From assembly GCA_030640215.1 (NCBI GenBank), contig DAOWJU010000145.1, forward strand, positions 1 through 8,928: DNA of 8,928 nt. Reading direction: 5' to 3'. Under the pieces are notes generated by a model. It saw nothing but the letters and a program-made list of their open reading frames with translations, did no database searches and was not told the origin of the DNA. How positions within the stretch are numbered: position 1 is the stretch's first letter; every line of letters begins with the position of its first letter. The translations under genes were made by a program, and so were the position numbers. This DNA comes from Desulfuromonadales bacterium. GTDB lineage: Bacteria; Desulfobacterota; Desulfuromonadia; Desulfuromonadales; BM103. Below, in pieces: positions 1-6,932 of this stretch.

Positions 1-932
1 GCCGAGGAGTAACGACCGGCATCTCCGCCGCAGATCGTGCTCAGACCATCCAGGTTGCTCTTGCTGATGAGACTGTTGCTCATGATCTGGCTCGTCCCGG
101 GCACGTTTTCCCGCTACGCGCCAAGAAGGGCGGAGTGATGGTGCGTGCTGGTCAAACCGAAGGTTCTGTTGACCTTGCTCGTATGGCCGGCTTAAAGCCC
201 GCTGGCATGATCTGCGAGATTATGAATGATGATGGAACCATGGCACGCATGCCTGAATTGCGCGAGTTTGCAGAGAAGCACCAGTTGCGCATTGTCACTA
301 TTGCTGACATGGTCGCTTATCGGATGCGTAAAGAATTATTGATTACGCGTGCTGCCGAAACCCGCATTCCAACGCGTTTCGGTGGTGAGTTCCAGGCGAT
401 TGTCTACGACAATGAAGTTGATGATTGTCAGCATATTGCCCTTTACAAGGGAGAAATCAATCCAGATGAACCGGTTCTGGTCAGGGTCCACTCCGAATGT
501 CTGACTGGTGACGTATTCAGCTCCGAGCGTTGTGATTGTGGCGATCAATTGCATGCGTCTATGAAGATGATCGATGACGAAAACGGTGGTGTGGTTCTCT
601 ATATGCGTCAGGAAGGTCGGGGCATTGGGCTGGTCAACAAGCTCAAAGCGTATAAGCTGCAGGATGAAGGGCATGATACTGTTGAGGCTAACGAAGCCCT
701 TGGCTTTCAGGCCGATCTTCGAGACTACGGTATCGGTGCGCAAATGCTGAGTGATTTGGGTGTGCGAAAAATCCGTCTGCTGACGAACAATCCACGCAAA
801 ATCATTGGTCTCGAAGGCTACGGTCTCGAGATCGTTGAGCGGGTAGCAATTGAAATTCCTGCGAATAAAAGTAATTTGAAATATCTCAAAACCAAGCAGG
901 AAAAGCTTGGTCACCTATTAGAGAATTTATAA
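1..932 (+). CDS. ribBA: RibBA, bifunctional DHBP synthase / GTP cyclohydrolase II (5' end missing)
   Basis: The reading frame is open from the left edge (codons begin at position 3) to TAA at 930-932, giving 309 visible residues. About 90 N-terminal residues are missing compared with the usual family length of about 400. The visible start carries [12 protein letters not shown], a 3,4-dihydroxy-2-butanone-4-phosphate synthase signature, and that domain runs to about position 330. GTP cyclohydrolase II follows. Its zinc cysteines lie in [17 protein letters not shown] (Cys codons at 498, 531 and 537), followed by [19 protein letters not shown] with the conserved Tyr, and LTNNPRK. The C-terminus [13 protein letters not shown] is typical of RibBA. 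By family knowledge it converts ribulose 5-phosphate and GTP into the two precursors of riboflavin in the cytosol. It is the first visible gene of a same-strand operon with ribH and nusB; the promoter lies outside the window. Confidence 0.96.
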   Translation, partial: RGVTTGISAADRAQTIQVALADETVAHDLARPGHVFPLRAKKGGVMVRAGQTEGSVDLARMAGLKPAGMICEIMNDDGTMARMPELREFAEKHQLRIVTIADMVAYRMRKELLITRAAETRIPTRFGGEFQAIVYDNEVDDCQHIALYKGEINPDEPVLVRVHSECLTGDVFSSERCDCGDQLHASMKMIDDENGGVVLYMRQEGRGIGLVNKLKAYKLQDEGHDTVEANEALGFQADLRDYGIGAQMLSDLGVRKIRLLTNNPRKIIGLEGYGLEIVERVAIEIPANKSNLKYLKTKQEKLGHLLENL

Positions 933-960
933 ACGGGTTCGAGAATTTATAAACTCGAAT
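921..960 (+). repeat. 14-bp direct repeat over the ribBA stop, with a nested inverted repeat
   Basis: GAGAATTTATAAAC occurs at 921-934 and again at 941-954, a 20-bp period. The first copy contains the ribBA stop codon, so the second looks like a short tandem duplication of the gene end. TTCGAG (938-943) and CTCGAA (954-959) form an inverted repeat with a 10-base loop. There is no T-run after it, so a terminator is unlikely. A role in mRNA processing or stability is possible but only inferred. Confidence 0.7.
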
Positions 961-975
961 TTGAACATCTATAGT

Positions 976-996
976 TCTGGAACTGATCGTTCCGGA
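976..996 (+). other. Hairpin in the ribBA-ribH intergenic space
   Basis: TCTGGAAC (976-983) pairs with GTTCCGGA (989-996) across the 5-base loop TGATC: eight pairs including one G-U. It sits 23 bases ahead of the ribH start and is not followed by a T-run. The motifs of an FMN riboswitch are not present. It may protect or process the operon mRNA; no function is shown. Confidence 0.5.
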
Positions 997-1019
997 CCAC
1001 GCTTTACGGGAGAGCAGTG

Positions 1020-1484
1020 ATGCCCAATATTATCGAAGGAAAACTGGACGCCAAGGGGTTGCGTGTCGGCCTGCTGGTAAGCCGCTTCAATAGTTTCATC
1101 AGCGACCGCCTCGTCGAAGGCGCCATTGATGGCTTATTGCGGCACGGTGCTGAGAAAGAGAACATTAATGTTGTGCGGGTTCCCGGTGCTTATGAAATTC
1201 CGCCAGCAGCTAAGAAGATGGCCGAGTCAGATCGTTACGATGCCATTGTCTGTCTTGGTGCGGTTATCCGTGGTGCAACGCCTCATTTCGATTACGTGAG
1301 TGCCGAAGTTTCCAAGGGGGTCGCCAGCGTTTCACTCGATTCCGGTATTCCCGTGGTCTTTGGTGTGTTGACCACCGATACGATAGAGCAAGCAATTGAA
1401 CGCGCTGGCAGCAAGGCTGGCAATAAGGGCTTTGATGCTGCAATGGCTGCGGTTGAAATGGCCAACCTCTATAAGGCACTTTAG
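1020..1484 (+). CDS. ribH: RibH, 6,7-dimethyl-8-ribityllumazine synthase
   Basis: A 154-residue protein, the usual length for lumazine synthase. It condenses 5-amino-6-ribitylaminouracil with 3,4-dihydroxy-2-butanone 4-phosphate, the product of the RibB half of the gene upstream, to form 6,7-dimethyl-8-ribityllumazine, the penultimate step of riboflavin synthesis. Visible family blocks are [43 protein letters not shown] with the active-site His, and [16 protein letters not shown] with GNKG after it. I chose ATG at 1020 rather than the adjacent in-frame GTG at 1017 because GGGAG at 1008-1012 is then spaced 7 bases away. Family members assemble into pentamers or icosahedral 60-mers; which form occurs here cannot be read from the sequence. 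It lies 87 bp after ribBA and 6 bp before nusB. Confidence 0.97.
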   Translation: MPNIIEGKLDAKGLRVGLLVSRFNSFISDRLVEGAIDGLLRHGAEKENINVVRVPGAYEIPPAAKKMAESDRYDAIVCLGAVIRGATPHFDYVSAEVSKGVASVSLDSGIPVVFGVLTTDTIEQAIERAGSKAGNKGFDAAMAAVEMANLYKAL

Positions 1485-1490
1485 TCCGAG

Positions 1491-1964
1491 ATGTCACGAG
1501 GTATTAGACGCCAGGGGCGCGAAATGGCCCTGAAAGTACTTTACAGCCTGGCCGACCACGAAGGCGGAGCCCTCGATCATGTACTCGGGGATTTCTGGAA
1601 GAATTTCCAGTTCCGCAATGATGTGTTGGGCGAAGCTGTTGCGGATGAGGAGAGCACTCAGCAACCGGAAGTCAGGCATTTTGCCGAGCGGCTGGTTTGT
1701 GGTGTTGCAGAAAATCTCGAAAGTATCGATCAGGAACTCAACTCATACTCAACCAACTGGGCTCTTGACCGTATGTCGAGAGTTGACCTTGCCATCCTCA
1801 GATTAGCCGCCTATGAACTGACTTATTGTCCGGATGTTCCACGAAATGTTGTCATAAATGAAGCGATTGAGATCGGCAAACGCTTTGGCACCGAAGAGAC
1901 ATCAGCTTTTGTTAATGGCGTTCTGGATCATCTCTCACAACAACATCGAACCAAGTCATCATGA
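1491..1964 (+). CDS. nusB: NusB transcription antitermination factor
   Basis: A 157-residue protein beginning MSRGIRRQGREMALKVLYS, the characteristic NusB N-terminus. The C-terminal half has the usual MSRVDLAILRLAAYEL, the PRNVVINEAIEIGKRFG block and FVNGVLDHL. NusB is an all-helical RNA-binding protein that acts with NusE (ribosomal protein S10) at boxA to prevent premature termination, mainly in rRNA operons. A region around residues 40-65, acidic and Gln-rich (DEESTQQPE), is less conserved. It starts only 6 bp after the ribH stop and has no strong Shine-Dalgarno sequence close to its ATG, which suggests translational coupling to ribH. Linkage of nusB to ribH is common in bacteria. Its stop overlaps the next start as ATGA (1961-1964). 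Confidence 0.96.
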   Translation: MSRGIRRQGREMALKVLYSLADHEGGALDHVLGDFWKNFQFRNDVLGEAVADEESTQQPEVRHFAERLVCGVAENLESIDQELNSYSTNWALDRMSRVDLAILRLAAYELTYCPDVPRNVVINEAIEIGKRFGTEETSAFVNGVLDHLSQQHRTKSS

Positions 1965-2422
1965 GCCCATTGGAACGAGTGGCGCTTCCTGCTGATGCCC
2001 TGACCGGCGAATCGCTTGTAGCCCTCTATTTTTCTGACCAGAAACCTGTTGAAGGCCCTGCTGCACTGCTTGACTGGCGTCTTGATGGCCAGTTGACCAA
2101 AATGCTTATCGATGGTCAAGTCCGAGGGCGTGCGGGTGAGCATGTCATGTTGCAGAATAACGGCAAACTCAAAGCGGATTGGATCCTTTTTGTTGGTGGT
2201 GGCAAGTGGCATGGACTCTGTCAGGAAACTCATGCCTCTCTGGTCAGACATATGCTGGGTGTTGCCCGTCAGGTAGGCTTTAAAGATGTCGCCTTAACAT
2301 TTATGCCACACCAGGAAGTTGCCCCGGATGTCTTGCAGCAACAGATAGAAGATGCCCTGACTCTAGAGGGCTCAGGTCTTGATGTTTGTCGTTTCTCTTG
2401 TGAAACGGACGTTTCCGTCTAG
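1961..2422 (+). CDS. Stand-alone M17 leucyl aminopeptidase N-terminal-domain-like protein
   Basis: A 153-residue protein whose start overlaps the nusB stop as ATGA, so it is probably translated by coupling. Its pattern fits the macro-like N-terminal domain of M17 peptidases: LDWRLDGQLTKMLIDG (about 38-53), RGRAGEHVML (55-64), then a hydrophobic strand WILFVGGGK (74-82) and a helix with HASLVRHMLGVARQVGF. In M17 enzymes this domain precedes a C-terminal catalytic domain carrying the two-metal site and an NTDAEGRL-type motif. None of that is present: the protein ends at 2422 and hom follows. It is therefore probably not a peptidase. I see no signal peptide or membrane segment. The family assignment is from pattern recognition and is moderate; the function is unknown. 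A regulatory or ligand-binding role is inference from the position beside nusB and rib genes. Confidence 0.7.
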   Translation: MSPLERVALPADALTGESLVALYFSDQKPVEGPAALLDWRLDGQLTKMLIDGQVRGRAGEHVMLQNNGKLKADWILFVGGGKWHGLCQETHASLVRHMLGVARQVGFKDVALTFMPHQEVAPDVLQQQIEDALTLEGSGLDVCRFSCETDVSV

Positions 2423-2430
2423 AACTTAAG

Positions 2431-2462
2431 AAAGGGGCCTGGTTCGTGGCCTTTGGTTTTTT
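2431..2462 (+). terminator. Probable intrinsic terminator at the end of the rib-nusB operon
   Basis: GGCC at 2436-2439 pairs with GGCC at 2448-2451, extended outward by two G-U pairs and one A-U pair, with loop 2440-2447. AAAGG/CCTTT is an alternative pairing of the same bases. A run of six T follows at 2457-2462 after GG. The stem is modest and hom starts 18 bases later, so read-through or attenuation into hom is possible. Confidence 0.5.
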
Positions 2463-2479
2463 CTGAAAAGGTAAGAATT

Positions 2480-3790
2480 ATGCAGAATATCAAAGTTGGC
2501 TTGCTCGGTTTCGGTACGATCGGAACCGGTGTCGTCAGAGTCTTTCAACAGAATCATGATCTTCTGGCCAGCCGTCTTGGTGCCAGCCTGGAATTGGTAA
2601 GCATCGCTGATCTTGATACAACTACTGATCGTGGGGTAACACTTGCTCCCGGTTTACTGACTGATGATGCTCATGCGCTCTTGAACGATCCGGACATTCA
2701 GATCGTTATTGAGTTGATTGGTGGCTACGAGCCTGCCCGCACCTTTGTTCTGGAGGCGATTCGCAACGGCAAACACATCATCACTGCCAACAAGGCTTTG
2801 CTTGCCATGCACGGCGAAGAAATCTTTGGTGCTGCTGAAGAGGCCGGTGTCAGTGTCATGTTTGAAGCAGCTGTTGGCGGTGGCATCCCGGTTATTTCAG
2901 CGATCAAGGAAAACCTTGGTGCAAACAACTATTCAGCCCTGTATGGCATCCTTAACGGTACCTGCAACTACATCCTGACCGAGATGGATGAAGAGGGTAA
3001 GGATTTCTCCGACGTACTGGTCGAGGCACAGAAACAAGGTTACGCAGAGGCGGATCCCACTTTCGATGTGGAAGGGATTGATACAGCCCATAAGCTGGCT
3101 TTGCTGCTCAGCCTCTGTTTCGGGACAAAGGTTGATTTCAACGATATTTACACCGAAGGAATCAGCAAAGTGACCGCTCTCGATATTGAGTATGCCCGTG
3201 ATTTTGGCTACAAGCTCAAACTGTTGGCAATCGGTAAGCGTGATGGCGATAAAATCGAAGCACGCGTGCACCCGACTATGGTTCCTGAGGATTATCCTCT
3301 CGCAGCAATTAATGGTGTCTTTAACTCAATTCGTCTGGTCGGCGACTTCTCTGGACCGGTTATGCTCTCTGGTTACGGCGCTGGGATGGACGCGACCGCA
3401 AGTGCTGTCATGGGTGATGTGCTGGCTGTTGCACGTGATTTACAAACCGATTGTTCTGCCAGAATGCCTGCGTTGGGTTGTCCCCAGTCCCAACTGGCTT
3501 CCTACGCCATAAAGCCGATGGAACAAGTTATTACTCCATACTACTTAAGGTTCAACGTTAAGGACCAGCCGGGTGTTCTGGCCAGTATTGCGGGCATTCT
3601 TGGCAAACACGAAATCAGTATTGAGTCGATGGTTCAACCCCATCGTCACGAAGCAGAAGCCGTTCCGATTGTCTTTATGACTCATGTTGCGGAAGAACGT
3701 AATGTGACTGCGGCACTCGCTGAAATTGATAAAATGGATGTGATTCAGGAAGAGACCCTGCGGATTCGTATTGAGGATCATTTGGAATAG
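2480..3790 (+). CDS. hom: Hom, homoserine dehydrogenase with ACT domain
   Basis: A 436-residue enzyme of the usual long form. It reduces L-aspartate 4-semialdehyde to L-homoserine with NAD(P)H, the branch point to threonine and methionine. The Rossmann motif GFGTIGTGVV is at residues 10-19. ITANKALLA includes the conserved Lys (about 105), and the signature GYAEADPTFDVEGIDTAHK (187-205) holds the catalytic Lys at its end. NGTCNYILTEM is at about 159-169. An ACT domain (about 354-432, YYLRFNVKDQPGVLASIAGI) probably binds an end product such as threonine for feedback control, as in relatives. ATG at 2480 is preferred because it is preceded by AAGG at 2468-2471 with 8-base spacing and begins directly with the Rossmann strand MQNIKVGLLGFG. 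The gene lies 57 bp after the M17-like gene and converges on trmL. Its product pathway connects with metY in this window. Confidence 0.96.
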   Translation: MQNIKVGLLGFGTIGTGVVRVFQQNHDLLASRLGASLELVSIADLDTTTDRGVTLAPGLLTDDAHALLNDPDIQIVIELIGGYEPARTFVLEAIRNGKHIITANKALLAMHGEEIFGAAEEAGVSVMFEAAVGGGIPVISAIKENLGANNYSALYGILNGTCNYILTEMDEEGKDFSDVLVEAQKQGYAEADPTFDVEGIDTAHKLALLLSLCFGTKVDFNDIYTEGISKVTALDIEYARDFGYKLKLLAIGKRDGDKIEARVHPTMVPEDYPLAAINGVFNSIRLVGDFSGPVMLSGYGAGMDATASAVMGDVLAVARDLQTDCSARMPALGCPQSQLASYAIKPMEQVITPYYLRFNVKDQPGVLASIAGILGKHEISIESMVQPHRHEAEAVPIVFMTHVAEERNVTAALAEIDKMDVIQEETLRIRIEDHLE

Positions 3791-3795
3791 TAAAC

Positions 3796-3824
3796 AACAA
3801 AGGCGCCTGCTAGGCGCCTTTGTT
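3796..3824. terminator. Bidirectional hairpin terminator between hom and trmL
   Basis: AACAAAGGCGCC (3796-3807) pairs perfectly with GGCGCCTTTGTT (3813-3824) around the loop TGCTA: a 12-bp stem. It lies 5 bases after the hom stop and 25 bases after the trmL stop on the opposite strand, so it can serve both convergent genes. The U-runs are short in both directions (TTTGTT within the stem). A smaller inverted repeat, GCAGCTAAAGCTGC at 3846-3859, overlaps the trmL stop. Confidence 0.85.
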
Positions 3825-3849
3825 ATCTAAGCTGTAGGCTGTAAAGCAG

Positions 3850-4311
3850 CTAAAGCTGCCCCGTCTGCCGTAAAGCTTCATATAGAACAATCCCTGCCGC
3901 TGTCGAAAGATTCAAGCTACGCACAACCGGGCTGAGAATCGGAATTCGAATCGATCGTTCGGTATTCTGTTGCAAAAGATCTTCAGAAAGTCCGAGAGTT
4001 TCCTTGCCAAAAACCAGGAAATCCCCAGCTTGATAGTTTGCCTGAACGTGAGTTTTTTCAGCTTTCTTCGATGTGTACCAGAATCGCCCTTCCGGGAAGT
4101 TTCTCTGCAACTCTTCAAGATTTGGCCATTGACGAACATCCACTGCGTCCCAGTAATCCAGCCCTGCACGTTTTAAATGTTTGTCATCGATGGAAAAGCC
4201 GAGTTTGCCAACCAGATGCAGGACTGTACCAGTTGCACCGCAGAGTCGCGCAATGTTTCCTGTGTTCGGTGGGATTTCCGGTTCAATGAGAACGATATGA
4301 AATGGCATCAT
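3850..4311 (-). CDS. trmL: TrmL, tRNA (cytidine/uridine-34-2'-O)-methyltransferase
   Basis: A 153-residue SPOUT-fold methyltransferase, close to the family's usual length of about 157. It uses S-adenosylmethionine to methylate the 2'-oxygen of the wobble nucleotide 34, in well-studied bacteria in leucine tRNAs. Motifs: IEPEIPPNTGNIARLC near the N-terminus with the conserved Asn/Arg, AGLDYWD (49-55) typical of TrmL, FGKETLGL (101-108), and IPILSPVVRSLNLSTAAGIVLYEALRQ at the C-terminus forming the knot that binds AdoMet. An upstream in-frame ATG would add 22 residues (SVNGSGFTAGGAP...) unlike the family and would overlap lpxL, so the ATG pair at 4311/4308 is preferred; GAAGAG lies about 10 bases upstream. 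It starts 7 bp after the lpxL stop and is probably co-transcribed with it. The pairing of a Leu-tRNA modification enzyme with a tRNA-Leu gene 4 kb away is probably coincidence. Confidence 0.93.
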   Translation of the reverse strand: MMPFHIVLIEPEIPPNTGNIARLCGATGTVLHLVGKLGFSIDDKHLKRAGLDYWDAVDVRQWPNLEELQRNFPEGRFWYTSKKAEKTHVQANYQAGDFLVFGKETLGLSEDLLQQNTERSIRIPILSPVVRSLNLSTAAGIVLYEALRQTGQL

Positions 4312-4318
4312 AGCAGGA

Positions 4319-5200
4319 CTACTCTTCGCAACAGGAGCGCCACCGGCGGTGAAGCCAGAACCATTGACTGATGTCATGGCGGATTCCTGCTTCGATTCGC
4401 TGGTTGAGCAAGGTGGTGTTGGTCAGGATATTCTCTTCGCTCAAGTCGCCTTCGAGTATAAACATCTTCTCGAAATGACACTGGTAGGTATTGTCTGGCA
4501 GACGATAAGAAAATGCTGCAACAATTGGGATCTGATATCTGGTTGCCAATTGCGTAATGATGGTTGTGGTATGCGCCAGGCGGCCAAAGAACGGCGCGGC
4601 AACCGAGCCCTGACCCTTTAGATGCTGATCGAGAAGAATGCATACAGCATGGTTGTTTTGCAAAGCTTTGAGAATGCCACGGGCACCTTTTCGGCTGTTG
4701 ATGATCTGGTTGCCATTAGATCTACGAATGCGACTGAAGTAATCATCAACCAGAGGGTTGCGCATTGGTTTGGCAACAATTTCTGTTGCAAACCCTAACT
4801 GCGGCATGAAGAAGGAACCCGCCTCCCAGAAGCCAAGATGTGCGGATAGGACAATGCAACCACGGCCCAATTCAAGGGCCTCGCTCAGGTACTCTTTATT
4901 GTTGATTTTGAAATAACGATCAATATCTTGCTGCCCGCGATACTGATCAACACGCAGCATGTCGATAAAGCTGATGCCAAGATGTTTGAACATCTCGACA
5001 ATCGTCTTGGAAACCTCTTGGGACGACATCTCCGGAAATGCGTGTTGCAGATTTTTGCGGGCGATGTTGACACGTCGTCCCTGGATTCTTTGAGCACATT
5101 GGCCAAGCCTTTTGCCAAGGGCTAGTGCCAAAGATCTCGGCAGTGCCCTGACCAGCGAAGCAATTGCGATAAAGGGAATATATTCCAACCATTTGCGCAT
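4319..5200 (-). CDS. lpxL: LpxL/HtrB-family lipid A acyltransferase
   Basis: A 293-residue protein of the lysophospholipid/lipid A acyltransferase family. An N-terminal hydrophobic stretch (about residues 7-28, YIPFIAIASLVRAL) would anchor it in the inner membrane with the active site facing the cytoplasm. The catalytic H-x4-E motif is HLGFWE at 121-126. Further family blocks are RKNLQHAFPE (about 48-57), KPMRNPLVDDYFSRIR, NSRKGARGILKAL, CILLDQHLKGQGSVAAPFFG and the C-terminal WFWLHRRWR. By family it transfers an acyl chain from acyl-ACP to a Kdo2-lipid A precursor; whether it acts like LpxL or LpxM cannot be decided here. It implies a lipopolysaccharide-bearing outer membrane. CAGGA at 5214-5210 is 9 bases ahead of the ATG. 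It is the first gene of a two-gene unit with trmL. Confidence 0.92.
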   Translation of the reverse strand: MRKWLEYIPFIAIASLVRALPRSLALALGKRLGQCAQRIQGRRVNIARKNLQHAFPEMSSQEVSKTIVEMFKHLGISFIDMLRVDQYRGQQDIDRYFKINNKEYLSEALELGRGCIVLSAHLGFWEAGSFFMPQLGFATEIVAKPMRNPLVDDYFSRIRRSNGNQIINSRKGARGILKALQNNHAVCILLDQHLKGQGSVAAPFFGRLAHTTTIITQLATRYQIPIVAAFSYRLPDNTYQCHFEKMFILEGDLSEENILTNTTLLNQRIEAGIRHDISQWFWLHRRWRSCCEE

Positions 5201-5238
5201 AACTATTTGTCCTGAAAATATCTATTCGAGGTGCTGAG

Positions 5239-5267
5239 AAGATAGCACGGGACATGTTGTTGAGCAA
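5239..5267 (-). promoter_or_regulatory. Candidate sigma-70 promoter for lpxL-trmL
   Basis: On the - strand TTGCTC (5267-5262) and TATCTT (5244-5239) are 17 bases apart, and the -10 is preceded by TG plus one base (TGCTATCTT), the extended -10 form. The ATG at 5200 is about 30 bases beyond the expected start. It lies downstream of the metY terminator, which supports separate transcription. Confidence 0.5.
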
Positions 5268-5270
5268 AAG

Positions 5271-5296
5271 AAAAGCGGGCATTTCTGCCCGCTTTT
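5271..5296 (-). terminator. Intrinsic terminator of metY
   Basis: Read on the - strand, AAAAGCGGGCA and TGCCCGCTTTT form a perfect 11-bp stem closed by a GAAA tetraloop (5285-5282), followed by CTTTTGC. It lies about 20 bases after the metY stop and is the strongest terminator in the window. Confidence 0.92.
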
Positions 5297-5315
5297 GTAG
5301 CGTCTTATCAAGACT

Positions 5316-6605
<1,290 letters not shown>

Positions 6606-6638
6606 TTATCTCCTTTAATTCAGTGATTTCAGCTTGTA

Positions 6639-6666
6639 ATCATGTCAAATTTATCTGTTAAGTCAA
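6639..6666 (-). promoter_or_regulatory. Candidate metY promoter
   Basis: On the - strand TTGACT (6666-6661) is followed after 16 bases by CATGAT (6644-6639), giving 5/6 and 4/6 matches to the sigma-70 boxes and a start near 6632. A perfect TTGACA also occurs at 6648-6643 but has no good -10 behind it. The short leader leaves no room for a known SAM riboswitch. Confidence 0.4.
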
Positions 6667-6670
6667 GAAG

Positions 6671-6686
6671 AAAATACTGGTATTTT
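6671..6686. promoter_or_regulatory. 16-bp palindrome upstream of the metY promoter (possible operator)
   Basis: AAAATACTGGTATTTT has perfect 7-bp arms around TG. It lies just upstream of the candidate metY -35 box, centred about 46 bases before the predicted start, a position typical of activator sites. A second inverted repeat, ACGGT-GACTT-ACCGT, follows at 6687-6701. The half-site does not match MetJ (AGACGTCT) or MetR (TGAA-N5-TTCA) sites as I know them. The binding protein is unknown. Confidence 0.45.
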
Positions 6687-6793
6687 ACGGTGACTTACCG
6701 TTGAATTGTAGGCTCTGTGCAAACACCTGTGAATCATTTTATCATCAATATGACAGATGCCAATAAGGTACGAAAGAATCAATACCAGAATTT

Positions 6794-6883
6794 TCTGTTG
6801 GATACAAATCTGTCGGATACTGGTCAGTTTGATACAGGCTGGTTTGATACTGGTTGGTTTGATACTGGCTGATTGGATAAAGA
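6794..6883 (+). repeat. 15-bp tandem repeat array, six imperfect units
   Basis: GATAC recurs exactly every 15 bases at 6801, 6816, 6831, 6846 and 6861, and as GATAA at 6876. The six units begin at 6794, 6809, 6824, 6839, 6854 and 6869. The later units follow approximately CTGGTTTGATACTGG, with the best copies at 6839-6868. The array ends about 50 bases before the rqcH start. It could be a replication-slippage minisatellite or a cluster of protein sites; the period is not a whole number of helical turns. Confidence 0.85.
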
Positions 6884-6932
6884 TGCAGAGAGACCGCTTG
6901 CAGTTCCATGGTGTATGCTTTAACCTCACGGT

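Noticed and set aside
961..1019. FMN riboswitch ahead of ribH.
   Set aside because: Only a simple 8-bp hairpin is present; the conserved multi-helix core motifs of that riboswitch are absent and the region is too short.
1961..2422. Full leucyl aminopeptidase broken by a frameshift.
   Set aside because: No remnant of the catalytic domain is visible in any frame downstream; the gap to hom is only 57 bp and contains a hairpin.
4312..4377. Longer trmL start adding 22 residues.
   Set aside because: The extra residues are unlike the family, would overlap lpxL, and the ATG pair at 4311/4308 gives the expected N-terminus.
6794..6883. CRISPR array.
   Set aside because: The units are 15 bp and directly adjacent, with no distinct spacers and no cas genes.
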